NCBI GenBank assembly: GCA_001724175.1
Contig: MEDT01000039.1
Location: forward strand, 28,007-92,006
Length of the DNA: 64,000 nt
DNA from: Cytophagaceae bacterium SCN 52-12
Lineage (GTDB): Bacteria > Bacteroidota > Bacteroidia > Cytophagales > Spirosomataceae
Direction of reading: 5' to 3'
A program made the position numbers and the translations under genes. The notes under the pieces were generated by a model that was given only the letters and a program-made list of their open reading frames with translations, was not told where the DNA came from and did no database searches. This document shows, in pieces, positions 1 through 7,373 of this stretch; within the stretch, counting starts at the first letter, position 1; each line of letters opens with the position of its first letter.

Positions 1-1
1 G

Positions 2-922
2 GGCTCATGGCTGAGCTACGGACTGGGTTCCGACAATGAAAATCTCCCCCATTTTATGGTCATGATCTCGAAAGGCGTATCGGATCAGCCCCTTAGTACG
101 GCTGCCTGGGCAAACGGGTTTTTACCCTCGCACCACCAGGGCGTTCAGTTCCGGGCCGGTAAGGACCCTGTGCTTTACCTGCGAAACCCTTATGGCGTTC
201 ATAAGGAAGACCGGCGAAGGGCGCTGGATCGTATCAAAGAGCTGAATGAGCACCAGTTTACGCTGTGGGGCGACCCGGAAATCCAGTCCAGGATCAATCA
301 ATACGAAATGGCCTATAAGATGCAGACCTCTGTTCCCGAGGCAGTGGATGTATCCAAAGAGCCGGATTATATTTACAGGATGTACGGCGAGGATGCGCGC
401 ATACCCGGCACCTTTGCCGCCAACTGCCTGCTTGCGCGCCGGATGGTCGAGCGTGACGTCAAGTTTATCCAGCTCTACCATATGGGCTGGGACCAGCATG
501 GCGATCTGCCCAAAAATATTAAAAAGCAGGCCAGGGATGTAGACCAGGCGTCGGCGGCGCTGGTCATGGATCTCAAGCAAAGAGGGCTCCTGGAAGATAC
601 GCTGGTGGTATGGGGCGGTGAATTTGGCCGCACCAGCTTCTCCCAGGGTAAGCTCACCAGCGACAACTACGGACGCGACCATCATCCGGGATGTTTTACG
701 ATGTGGATGGCCGGAGGCGGGACCAGGCCGGGGTTGGTTCATGGTGAGACCGACGAGTTCAGCTACAATGTGGTCAGGGACGGAGTCCATGTGCACGATT
801 TCCAGGCTACGCTGCTGCATCTTTTCGGGCTGGATCATGAGCGGCTGGTTTTCAAGCACCAGGGACGCCGGTACCGGCTGACCGACGTTCATGGTCATGT
901 CGTCAAAGCGCTCCTTGCCTGA
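2..922 (+). CDS. DUF1501 domain-containing protein, 5'-truncated by window edge
   Basis: The reading frame is open from base 2, so the gene begins before the window; the first internal ATG (base 56) is not the real start. The visible 306 residues match the C-terminal half of DUF1501 (PF07394), an alkaline-phosphatase/sulfatase-fold family usually exported by the Tat route. Seen in the sequence: GSWLSYGLGSDNENLP at the edge, the GWDQHGDLP segment, WGGEFGRTSFSQG, and DHHPGCFTMWMAGGG, which carries the conserved His pair of the family. In environmental Bacteroidota such genes normally follow a DUF1549/DUF1553 cytochrome-like gene, which would lie outside the window. The substrate is unknown. A weak terminator-like hairpin follows the stop. 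Confidence 0.88.
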   Translation, partial: GSWLSYGLGSDNENLPHFMVMISKGVSDQPLSTAAWANGFLPSHHQGVQFRAGKDPVLYLRNPYGVHKEDRRRALDRIKELNEHQFTLWGDPEIQSRINQYEMAYKMQTSVPEAVDVSKEPDYIYRMYGEDARIPGTFAANCLLARRMVERDVKFIQLYHMGWDQHGDLPKNIKKQARDVDQASAALVMDLKQRGLLEDTLVVWGGEFGRTSFSQGKLTSDNYGRDHHPGCFTMWMAGGGTRPGLVHGETDEFSYNVVRDGVHVHDFQATLLHLFGLDHERLVFKHQGRRYRLTDVHGHVVKALLA

Positions 923-929
923 ACGGAAA

Positions 930-958
930 CTGCCGCATTAAAGGCAGGATCGGTTTTT
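930..958 (+). terminator. Possible intrinsic terminator after the DUF1501 gene
   Basis: A 5-bp stem (CTGCC at 930-934, GGCAG at 943-947) with an 8-base loop starts 8 bases after the stop codon and is followed at 953-957 by a run of five T. The stem is short, so termination strength is uncertain. The rest of 923-1126 holds no gene. Confidence 0.4.
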
Positions 959-1043
959 GGAGCAGGCCGGGGAATCGTCCGTTACCGGACAAAATACTGT
1001 TCGGAATCGCACAGCCTTCTCCCTATGTTCAGAATGTAGCAAA

Positions 1044-1069
1044 TTGATAATCAAAAGGATATAGGTTTG
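1044..1069 (+). promoter_or_regulatory. Candidate Bacteroidota promoter for the ABC ATPase gene
   Basis: TAGGTTTG at 1062-1069 fits the Bacteroidota -7 consensus TAnnTTTG, and a TTG at 1044-1046 lies about where the -33 element is expected, although the spacing is short. It sits 57 bases upstream of the ATG at 1127. This is motif inspection only. Confidence 0.35.
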
Positions 1070-1126
1070 GTATGCTGTTTTCAGAATTTTGCTGCGTTAA
1101 TCTCCCGGAAATTGTAAACCAGAAAG

Positions 1127-1792
1127 ATGATCGAGCTGAAAAAAGTCTCCAAATGGTTCCCTGTCGGCGGCGGCCGGACGTATGTACTCAGGAACATCAA
1201 TCTCGAAGTGAAGCAGGGCGAGTTCCTGTCCATTATGGGGCCTTCCGGTTCGGGGAAATCCACTCTTCTCAATGTAATAGGCATGCTCGACAGGTTCGAG
1301 GAGGGAGAATACTGGTTCAGGGGAGAGGAGGTATCGAAATTAAAGGAAAAGCAGATATCCGCGCTGTATAAGCAGTATATCGGTTTTGTTTTCCAGGCTT
1401 ACCACCTCATCGACGAGCTGACGGTCTACGAAAACATCGAGACGCCGCTGCTGTACAAGGACGTTAAATCTTCGGAACGCAAGGCCATTGTAAGCGATAT
1501 GCTCGATCGCTTCAATATTGTAGGAAAGAAAGACCTTTTCCCGACCCAGCTGTCAGGAGGCCAGCAGCAGCTGGTCGGCATCGCCCGTGCGCTGGCGGCA
1601 AGCCCCGGCCTCATACTGGCCGACGAGCCCACCGGGAATCTCAATTCCAAACAGGGAGAGGAGATCATGGAGATCTTTAAGCAGCTCAACAGTGAGGGTG
1701 TCACCATCATACAGGTAACGCATTCGGAGAAGAATGCCGCCTATGGCGACCGGGTCATTCACTTGCTGGACGGCTGGATCGTGGAACCGTAA
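1127..1792 (+). CDS. ABC transporter ATP-binding protein (MacB/LolD-like)
   Basis: This 221-residue nucleotide-binding subunit is of the MacB/LolD/FtsE class and would power a membrane permease. Visible motifs are Walker [10 protein letters not shown] (about residues 38-46), Q-loop FVFQAY (about 88-92), signature LSGGQQQ (about 142-148), Walker B LILADE (about 162-167) and the switch His in VTHS (about 199). The position just after the signature, normally Arg in LSGGQQQRVAIARA, is Leu here ([14 protein letters not shown]), which is unusual. No permease gene lies next to it: downstream is a convergent antitoxin gene and then a gene for a membrane-anchored unknown protein. It may be an orphan subunit or the remainder of a disrupted operon. 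Confidence 0.9.
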   Translation: MIELKKVSKWFPVGGGRTYVLRNINLEVKQGEFLSIMGPSGSGKSTLLNVIGMLDRFEEGEYWFRGEEVSKLKEKQISALYKQYIGFVFQAYHLIDELTVYENIETPLLYKDVKSSERKAIVSDMLDRFNIVGKKDLFPTQLSGGQQQLVGIARALAASPGLILADEPTGNLNSKQGEEIMEIFKQLNSEGVTIIQVTHSEKNAAYGDRVIHLLDGWIVEP

Positions 1793-1800
1793 CGATTCTT

Positions 1801-2115
1801 TTATTGCCCTACATGGAAGTTTATATCGGATAGCTCAACCTGTAGTTTTACTTTTGCTTTTAGCGCTGTGAATACTCTCAAAAGGGTGTTCATGGTCACG
1901 TTGCCGGCGTTGCTCTCAATTCTTGAAATCTGCGCTTTCTGTACGCCGATAAGCTTGCCCAACTCCTCCTGCGTCAGATTGCGTTCTTGACGGGTTTGTT
2001 TAATGGCTTTGCCAATCAGGTCCATTTGAAGCTGGTATTCAAAACGGTCCCGATCGGGTGTCCCGATTTTCCCGATGAGTTCGTCTTTTACTTCGTCAAA
2101 TGTGTATATTTTCAT
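1801..2115 (-). CDS. higA: HigA-like antitoxin (XRE-family helix-turn-helix)
   Basis: A 104-residue protein with an XRE/Cro-type HTH at about residues 35-88 (AIKQTRQERNLTQEELG, then VQKAQISRIE). The arrangement of an N-terminal extension with GTPDRDRFE followed by the HTH is typical of Bacteroidota HigA antitoxins, which bind and neutralise the HigB RNase and repress their own operon. Its start codon overlaps the stop of the upstream reading frame (ATGA at 2112-2115), as expected for a translationally coupled toxin-antitoxin pair. The toxin frame upstream is only a C-terminal remnant, so this antitoxin appears to be an orphan. It is convergent with the ABC gene, 8 bases apart. Confidence 0.85.
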   Translation of the reverse strand: MKIYTFDEVKDELIGKIGTPDRDRFEYQLQMDLIGKAIKQTRQERNLTQEELGKLIGVQKAQISRIESNAGNVTMNTLLRVFTALKAKVKLQVELSDINFHVGQ

Positions 2116-2255
2116 TTGTTTTTGTCTTTTAGCTTCTTGTCGAAATATTTTATTCTGTTTTGAACGGCCTTTTGAATTTCCCGTTCCGGAACTTTACTTC
2201 TTTTTTTGATAAATCCGTGTGTGGAAACTACCAATGTATCTGAGCAATTCCTTAG
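2112..2255 (-). pseudogene. C-terminal remnant of a HigB/RelE-type toxin gene
   Basis: The minus-strand frame ending at the TGA at 2112-2114 reads TLVVSTHGFIKKRSKVP and then EIQKAVQNRIKYFDKK. This matches the C-terminal end of Bacteroidota HigB-like (PF05973) toxins, in which a T/L-HGFxKK...P..EI motif precedes a last helix. Reading upstream, the frame meets a stop at 2256-2258 with no ATG and no RNase core, so about two thirds of a normal ~110-residue toxin is missing. The break falls at about 2230-2240, where the divergent gene starting at 2234 begins. I infer that a deletion or rearrangement removed the toxin's 5' part and left the antitoxin. Confidence 0.72.
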
Positions 2256-2941
2256 TTACAAGCCTTCTGGTATTTTCGCTTCTTGCCATGATAGCGTCGG
2301 GATTTTCACTCAAAAGCCAGTTTGAGGCAATCGACCGTAATGATCCGTACTACGCATTTGAAAAAACACAGCTTGAAAAATTTAACCACGTCAGAGTCCG
2401 CGGCAATTATCATGGATTTACGCTCGTGCAGGAAGGAGCGCACCCGGAGCTATTCGTCTACCCGATGGCAAACGAAGACGGCAGCTCTGTCGTCACCTGG
2501 CGGCTCGATCGCGATACACTGGTTGTCAGCTTCCGTAAGGACGGTCGCCGGGCCCGGTATTTTTCAGGGATCTTTACAGGCGCTCCTAATGTTGTAATAA
2601 AGACGCCTTCGTTAGCAGGCTTTGTTTCAGAAGAGATCCCTGCAACTATCCAGGGATTTAAAACCGATTCCTTCAGTTTAAAGCAACAAGGATTTGGCGT
2701 GCTTTTAAAAGAGAATGATTTTCAGAGCCTTACAGCAGATATACATAAAGGAGGCGAATTAAGTGTTCAATGGAAAAACTCGTTCGGCAATACCGATATT
2801 ACGATTAGAGATTCCAGTGCTTTCAGAGCCGATCGCAACATTTTCAAAGTGCTCCGCTTACACGCCGATAGCTCAGCCCGGCTGGATCTGCCGGGAAGCC
2901 TGTTGGATATGCTTCAGCTCAAACCTGTCTACCTGCCGTAA
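2234..2941 (+). CDS. Membrane-anchored unknown protein (GIN/DUF2807-like beta domain)
   Basis: The preferred start is the ATG at 2234; a GTG at 2219 is possible but adds only five residues. The product is about 235 residues: an uncleaved signal anchor at about residues 5-24 (LVTSLLVFSLLAMIASGF), then a domain rich in alternating polar and hydrophobic strands (VVIKTPSLAGF, TADIHKGGELSVQWKN, VLRLHADSSARLDLPG). This resembles the right-handed beta-helix 'GIN' domain proteins (DUF2807), but no diagnostic motif was found. From memory, relatives in Cytophagales sit beside ABC transporter genes, which fits the nearby ATPase. Its 5' end overlaps the toxin remnant on the other strand, and its 3' end overlaps the end of the convergent gene by 13 bases. 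Confidence 0.62.
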   Translation: MYLSNSLVTSLLVFSLLAMIASGFSLKSQFEAIDRNDPYYAFEKTQLEKFNHVRVRGNYHGFTLVQEGAHPELFVYPMANEDGSSVVTWRLDRDTLVVSFRKDGRRARYFSGIFTGAPNVVIKTPSLAGFVSEEIPATIQGFKTDSFSLKQQGFGVLLKENDFQSLTADIHKGGELSVQWKNSFGNTDITIRDSSAFRADRNIFKVLRLHADSSARLDLPGSLLDMLQLKPVYLP

Positions 2942-4299
2942 CTGACATACAGCCATGCCCCGGCCGTATAGAGGTTTACTTTTCCGAATCCCACTTTCCG
3001 GGTAGGAATCTTAACGAAAGGTTCGACCCCGATCCGCAGACGGCTGGTCAGTTTTCTCTCATATCCCAGCGAAACCTGGGCATGGCTCAGCCAGTACCAG
3101 CCCGTAGATCCTTCCCAGCGATAGCGGCGGATCTGCGGGTCGGGGCGTTCATAGTTATACTCATATTTTTCACGCTGCATCTGGTAATTGGTAATTCCCG
3201 CCGTGACATACCATGCAGCGTTTGACTTTTTGCCCCACATGTATTTCAGGTTGAGCGGTATCTCGACCATGTTGCAGGTTGCGTCTATGCTTTCCGGCAG
3301 AACGGGCTGGGTCCAGTATGCCGGCCAGGTATAATCGCCGTTAAGCGCGGTGTATTTTTTGCTGCTCCTGACATACCCGGTCTGGATCCAGAAATGATCC
3401 AGTATCTGGTAATCGATATGGGCTGCCAGGCCCGGGACCGGCGCGGCAAAATCGGGCACTTTAACCGCGCTGAAATCGGGGCCTGCCGCTAAGCGCACCG
3501 CCCACCGGCGCTGGTTTTTCAGGGCAGCAGGTATTTCTGCCTCGTGTCCGGCTTCAACCGGCTTTATCTCTAAAACCGGCTCAGACAGCAAAGACAGCCT
3601 GGGAGATAGTGGGTCAAGCCAGGCAAGAGGAGGTGCGGAGAACCGGTCCGGAGTCCTGGCATCCAGGCTTTCCGCTTCGTCATCCGAATTTTCCATCCTG
3701 TCCGTGACGGCGCTGCCCGATGGCAGGCGATCGACCTGCGCCACGGTAGGCGGTTGTTCGGTACCGGGCAGAAAATAGGTCCCGTCAGCCCTGTTTGTAT
3801 CTCTCATGGCAGGTTTAACAGGCTCTCCGCCAGCCTTATTATCCTGACGGGACCGTCTCTTTGGTGAGCCCGGGGCCGGGCCGGGCGGCGCAGAAAGCCG
3901 GGTTTGTTCTGCCGGTGAAACCCGGGCTACGCCCTCCGACGGAACTGCAGGGGCGGCAGGTTTTAGCTTATCTGCCGGTATTTTCTGCGTTCCGACCGGG
4001 GTCTGAGATTGCGGAAAAGAGGCCTGAGGCTGTGAAAAATAAGATTCCTTCTTTCTGAAGAGAGATTCTTTCTCCCTGGAGACCGTCAGATACAGGAGAA
4101 CGCACAGCGACAGAATTGCGCCTGCCGTGATAAGCCACCCTTTCCGGAGCAGCTTTTGCCACCAGAACACCTTCTTCCCGTCCGCCTGATCCAGGCGGTC
4201 CCGGAGCTTTTCCCAGTTACGGGATTCAAAAGCTGGATTCTGTTCTTCAGACAACTTTCTGAAGAATGCATCCAGTTTATCATCTGGCCATTCTTGCAT
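2929..4299 (-). CDS. Dma-like anti-sigma factor: one inner-membrane helix, Pro-rich linker, C-terminal outer-membrane barrel-like domain
   Basis: A 456-residue protein in three parts. Residues 1-45 are a charged cytoplasmic segment (DDKLDAFFRKLSEEQNPAF, then NWEKLRDRLD) of the type that begins Bacteroidota proteins annotated 'outer membrane beta-barrel protein' next to ECF sigma genes. Residues about 55-73 form one transmembrane helix (WLITAGAILSLCVLLYL). Residues about 80-260 are a Pro/Ser/charged low-complexity linker. Residues about 264-456 contain amphipathic strands with aromatic girdles (WIQTGYVRSSKKY, PLNLKYMWGKK, WYVTAGITNY, AQVSLGYERKL), as in an 8-stranded barrel. Its start lies inside the 3' end of the ECF sigma gene (20-bp overlap), so the two are translationally coupled. 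The architecture matches the dual membrane-spanning anti-sigma (Dma) proteins reported in Bacteroides. Membrane topology here is inferred. Confidence 0.75.
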   Translation of the reverse strand: MQEWPDDKLDAFFRKLSEEQNPAFESRNWEKLRDRLDQADGKKVFWWQKLLRKGWLITAGAILSLCVLLYLTVSREKESLFRKKESYFSQPQASFPQSQTPVGTQKIPADKLKPAAPAVPSEGVARVSPAEQTRLSAPPGPAPGSPKRRSRQDNKAGGEPVKPAMRDTNRADGTYFLPGTEQPPTVAQVDRLPSGSAVTDRMENSDDEAESLDARTPDRFSAPPLAWLDPLSPRLSLLSEPVLEIKPVEAGHEAEIPAALKNQRRWAVRLAAGPDFSAVKVPDFAAPVPGLAAHIDYQILDHFWIQTGYVRSSKKYTALNGDYTWPAYWTQPVLPESIDATCNMVEIPLNLKYMWGKKSNAAWYVTAGITNYQMQREKYEYNYERPDPQIRRYRWEGSTGWYWLSHAQVSLGYERKLTSRLRIGVEPFVKIPTRKVGFGKVNLYTAGAWLYVSYGR

Positions 4300-4846
4300 A
4301 GTCGTCTGCGCTTAATCTTGATAACATTATTCTCAACTTTTCCCGGGCTCTGGAGAGGTTTGATTTGGAGGTGCCGATACTGATCTGCAGCTTTTCTGCA
4401 ATTTCCTCATGGCTGTACCCGTCGATAACTGCCATGCTGAAGACGATTCGATAAACCGGTGACAGCCTGCCGATCAACCCTACAATATCGTGATACGACA
4501 ATTCCGTCAGCGCGGTTTCCTCGACAGGAGCATCCCTGTCTTCTACAGCCTCAAGCTCGAACCGGTGCGAGTGGCGCCTGTAGTGGTCCAAAGCGGTATT
4601 GACCATAATTCTGCATAGCCAGGTTTTGAACGGACGGTCCGGATCATAAGTCCCGATCTTGGTAAAGACTTTGAAGAAACCGTCGTTCAGGACTTCAGCA
4701 GCTTCGTTTCTGTTCTGAACATAGCGTAAACATACAGACATGGCATACCCGTAGAACATCTTGTAAAGACGCTCCTGGCTACGGCGGTTTTTTTGCAAAC
4801 AGCCCTCCAGCAATTCAGACAATACGGCGGAGTTGTATGCTGACAT
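4280..4846 (-). CDS. ECF (group 4) RNA polymerase sigma factor
   Basis: A 188-residue sigma factor. Region 2 spans about residues 20-90 (ERLYKMFYGYAMSVCLRYVQ, then NDGFFKVFTKIGTYDP and FKTWLCRIMVNTALDHYRR). Region 4 spans about residues 125-180 (LSPVYRIVFSMAVIDGYSHE, then EIAEKLQISIGTSKSNLSRA). The SPVYR...GYSHEEIAEKL...GTSKS pattern is that of the Bacteroidota ECF class paired with one-helix membrane anti-sigmas, not the FecI class. It is the first gene of a two-gene operon with the overlapping Dma-like gene downstream. It would direct RNA polymerase to an unknown regulon when the partner is inactivated. The 83 bases upstream, to the lipoprotein gene, hold no obvious gene. Confidence 0.92.
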   Translation of the reverse strand: MSAYNSAVLSELLEGCLQKNRRSQERLYKMFYGYAMSVCLRYVQNRNEAAEVLNDGFFKVFTKIGTYDPDRPFKTWLCRIMVNTALDHYRRHSHRFELEAVEDRDAPVEETALTELSYHDIVGLIGRLSPVYRIVFSMAVIDGYSHEEIAEKLQISIGTSKSNLSRAREKLRIMLSRLSADDYARMAR

Positions 4847-4929
4847 ATCGGGGCAATAATTGCGTGATCAGGGGTATGTCGTACAGGGTACTTTCAACAC
4901 TCTTTTTAATGTTTGGGATAACAGGGTTT

Positions 4930-5763
4930 TTACATGGGGGCCTCCTGCATTTCTTTTTGTGCAACAGGCCATCTTCCGGCGACAGGGACACTCACACCTT
5001 TGGTAGATCCTCTGGTTTCGCCATCGGCGCCGAAATAATAAAGCGGCCACCCTTTATAGGTAAGCTGCTTACGGCTATATACATCGATTATCTTAAAAAG
5101 ATTTTTATCCAGCGAGGAAGGAATCTCATCGGCTTCCACCGTATAGATCGGCCAGGTGCCGTCGTTGGAAAAATCTTCTCTTGTAAAATTGTTCTTTTCC
5201 TTGCGGTCATTCTGGAATGTGTAAAGCGTGCGGCCCTCCCCATCCACAAAATACTGCGTTTCGCCGGTACCTTCGGTGTAGTCGCTTTTGTAGGATTTCC
5301 CGTCGTTGCCTACCAGCTGGCCGGCGGCAACCATCAGGGTATAGCCAGGTTTGGCGACAAACCAGATGTTGTTGACATTTTCACCTTTCACCTCTCCGGG
5401 GGCTTCGTCATTATTAAAATAGTAAAGCGGCCATCCCTTATAAGTGGTCTGCTTTGTTCCGTCATCACGTGTTATCGTGGTAAAATCTGAGGCATCAAGT
5501 CCATCGCCGGGCAGAAGCGTGCCTTTCTTTAGGAAGACCGGCCAGTTGTTGAGACATCCGCCTGTACACTTCGAATCTCCGCTCACATCCCGGGCAAAGA
5601 AATACAGGGTCATTCCGTCCTTGTCGGCAAGCACTTTTCCGAGCGCGGTATCAAAAAGTCTGATGTCGGGCTGAACCTCCGGTTCTTCGTCACGACATCC
5701 GGCCAGGAGAAGCACAAAAGCGGCAGCTCCCGTAAAAAGCTTTAAGTGTGGTTTGATTTTCAT
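4930..5763 (-). CDS. Lipoprotein with PF03640-type 'secreted repeats'
   Basis: The start is set at the ATG at 5763, which gives a clean signal peptide (LKLFTGAAAFVLLLAGC) with the lipobox LAGC; the longer frame to 5850 would bury it. The mature N-terminus CRDEEPEVQPD is acidic, like the Bacteroidota lipoprotein export signal, so surface exposure is likely. The body holds four imperfect repeats of the Lipoprotein_15 / 'secreted repeat of unknown function' family (GMTLYFFARD...CTGGCLNNWPVF, GWPLYYFNND, GRTLYTFQND, GWPLYYFGAD). The function is unknown; the family is often annotated near redox proteins. It is upstream of, and in the same direction as, the ECF sigma gene, but separated by 83 bases, so operon membership is open. 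Confidence 0.8.
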   Translation of the reverse strand: MKIKPHLKLFTGAAAFVLLLAGCRDEEPEVQPDIRLFDTALGKVLADKDGMTLYFFARDVSGDSKCTGGCLNNWPVFLKKGTLLPGDGLDASDFTTITRDDGTKQTTYKGWPLYYFNNDEAPGEVKGENVNNIWFVAKPGYTLMVAAGQLVGNDGKSYKSDYTEGTGETQYFVDGEGRTLYTFQNDRKEKNNFTREDFSNDGTWPIYTVEADEIPSSLDKNLFKIIDVYSRKQLTYKGWPLYYFGADGETRGSTKGVSVPVAGRWPVAQKEMQEAPM

Positions 5764-5855
5764 AACAAGCCAGGTTAAAAACGACCATTTATACCGCTGA
5801 TACGTTGAATGGTATGTCCGGGTTGCCTGGACGAGAGAATTAATTCGCATAAACC

Positions 5856-6080
5856 ATGCCGTTACAATATCTTGCTGACTACGATGGTAAGCGTACCGCT
5901 GTAGTGATCCCTATCAAGGAATGGGAAAAACTGGTTAAGAAGCATTCAGACCTTGAAGCGCTGGACCTGCCTGCTGCGGAAGGTAGGCGTGTTCCGCTTA
6001 TGAAAGAGTTTGCAGGTACTCTTTCTAAGGAACAAGGAGATGCCCTTCTCAAATACGTGGAACAAGCAGCTTCTCATTGA
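5856..6080 (+). CDS. Small antitoxin-like protein (Phd/PIN-partner type), probably C-terminally altered
   Basis: A 74-residue protein opening with MPLQYLADYDGKRTAVVIPI and then EWEKLV, a pattern shared by small Bacteroidota proteins encoded before PIN-domain toxins. It then runs through an acidic middle to EFAGTLSKEQGDALLKYVEQ. Relatives end with a basic tail before an overlapping toxin gene; here the last residues (AASH) run into sequence that on the opposite strand encodes a c-type cytochrome fragment, and no toxin follows. It therefore looks like an antitoxin whose toxin partner was deleted. Whether it is expressed cannot be told. Confidence 0.6.
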   Translation: MPLQYLADYDGKRTAVVIPIKEWEKLVKKHSDLEALDLPAAEGRRVPLMKEFAGTLSKEQGDALLKYVEQAASH

Positions 6081-6243
6081 AGCTATGGCAGCCCTTACAT
6101 TGGTTGAGGTTGGGTACCAGGAATTTGTGTTTGTATTTCTTGCCATCCAGGTACGTATACGATACATCGACGGTTTCCCCGGCTACCTCCAGGCGGGCGT
6201 CTTTCTGATCTTTGTCCCAAACAAGCCGATCGCTTTCAAAATA
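6049..6243 (-). pseudogene. Fragment of a diheme c-type cytochrome gene
   Basis: On the minus strand, the frame between stops at 6244-6246 and 6049-6051 reads YFESDRLVWDKDQKDARLEV, later KFLVPNLNQCKGCHSFNEKL, and then stops. CKGCH (6085-6099) is a heme c attachment motif, and the surrounding 'hxVPNxNQCKxCH' context is that of SO2930-type diheme cytochromes. There is no start codon or signal peptide, and the second heme site is missing, so it is an internal fragment. Its downstream edge coincides with the altered tail of the antitoxin-like gene on the plus strand, which marks a recombination or deletion junction at about 6060-6070. Confidence 0.62.
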
Positions 6244-6258
6244 TTAAGAAAATTTTGA

Positions 6259-6427
6259 ATCGTACGTTTCCCGGGGTTAAAGTTTATCGCTGCATCCGGC
6301 TCCGGGCTAATGTGTAACGGCACCGTCCCATTTCTCACGGAATTGACAAGACAGATAGTAAAGAGGGCCGCAAACTACCCTTCTATCGGATACCGCGGCC
6401 CGTAACTGACTACCGGAAGCTTTTATG
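6259..6427. other. Intergenic region with a possible terminator
   Basis: No gene is visible. A 7-bp inverted repeat (GGGCCGC at 6365-6371, GCGGCCC at 6395-6401) lies just past the end of the minus-strand EEP gene and is followed on that strand by CTCTTT. It could end transcription of locus 1. The long 23-base loop and weak T tract make it a modest candidate. Confidence 0.35.
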
Positions 6428-7306
6428 TTACTTTTTAACCTCCACGACGGCGATAACGGGGAGATGGTCGGAATAATATCTTCCTTCCTGCTGGTCGGTA
6501 ATGGTGGCGTGCTGCAGCACCCGGACTTTATCGCTCACAAAAATGAAGTCGATTTTTGCCCTGAGGGGCTCTTTTCTTACAAAAAAACCGCTGGAAGTCC
6601 TCACCGGTCCGTAGTGAGGCGTTTCGGAAAGCCCGATCGCATCTTTCAGTATACCGTCCTTTGTTAAATTCTGATAGGTGACCGATTCGGGAGTCGCATT
6701 GAAATCCCCGGTTACGATTACCGCCGGCTGTCCCGTATGCCGCAAGGTATGCCGCCGGATCTGCTCAAGGATCACTTTGGCGCTTTCCTGCCTGGCGATT
6801 TCACCTCTGTGATCTAAATGGGTGTTGAAGAAGAAAAACGTCTTTTTCGCGGTTTTGTCTTTGAGCTTGCACCACGAAGCGGTCCGGGGATAGAAAGCAT
6901 CCCAGCTTTTGCTTTCCTTTACGTCGGGTGTTTCCGACATCCAGAACGTACCCGACCCCTCGAGGGTAAAGCGGCTTTTCCTGTAAAAGACAGCGGTATA
7001 TTCGCCGCTGGGGCCCTCCACCCTCGGCACCCCGTACCAGGCAAATTCCGGGAGCATTTTTTCGAGGTCGGCCAGCTGCGCGGGCTGCACTTCCTGTAAG
7101 CCGACAACGTCGGCACGATGATACCGTATCAGCGCCGCTACGTTTTCTTTGCGGTACTCCCACCCGTTTATGCTATCGATGGTATTCTTATACCTGATGT
7201 TGTAGCTCATCACACGCATCTCCTGCGCAAACAAACCTTCCGGCAGAAGAAAAATGAGCGCAATAGCCGGAAGAATGGAGGTAAATAATTTTGATAAAGA
7301 TTTCAT
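6428..7306 (-). CDS. Endonuclease/exonuclease/phosphatase (EEP) family secreted hydrolase
   Basis: A 292-residue exported phosphohydrolase with a signal peptide (LFTSILPAIALIFLLPEGLFA). The metal and catalytic residues of the DNase I-like/EEP fold are all present: Asn36 in MSYNIR, Glu72 in LQEV, His163 in NTHLDH, Asp201/Asn203 in TGDFNATPES, Asp253 in KIDFIF and Asp280-His281 in SDHLP. Members exported within SusCD loci usually act on sugar phosphates or phosphodiesters rather than DNA. It is the last gene of locus 1, 67 bases after a calcineurin-like phosphoesterase gene. I infer a periplasmic role in stripping phosphate from the imported glycan. A sphingomyelinase-like role cannot be excluded. 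Confidence 0.9.
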   Translation of the reverse strand: MKSLSKLFTSILPAIALIFLLPEGLFAQEMRVMSYNIRYKNTIDSINGWEYRKENVAALIRYHRADVVGLQEVQPAQLADLEKMLPEFAWYGVPRVEGPSGEYTAVFYRKSRFTLEGSGTFWMSETPDVKESKSWDAFYPRTASWCKLKDKTAKKTFFFFNTHLDHRGEIARQESAKVILEQIRRHTLRHTGQPAVIVTGDFNATPESVTYQNLTKDGILKDAIGLSETPHYGPVRTSSGFFVRKEPLRAKIDFIFVSDKVRVLQHATITDQQEGRYYSDHLPVIAVVEVKK

Positions 7307-7373
7307 GTATTGGTTTTTTAGTTATCAATATGGTAAAAGTCCAGCAGGGACAAGCTACCATTGATTCTGATTT

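Noticed and set aside
4837-5490. A 217-codon plus-strand frame opposite the PF03640 lipoprotein gene
   Set aside because: The minus strand shows a signal peptide, lipobox and four family repeats.
6010-6258. An 82-codon plus-strand frame starting inside the antitoxin-like gene, considered as its missing toxin
   Set aside because: It has none of the PIN or RelE motifs, and the opposite strand reads clearly as a heme-binding cytochrome fragment.
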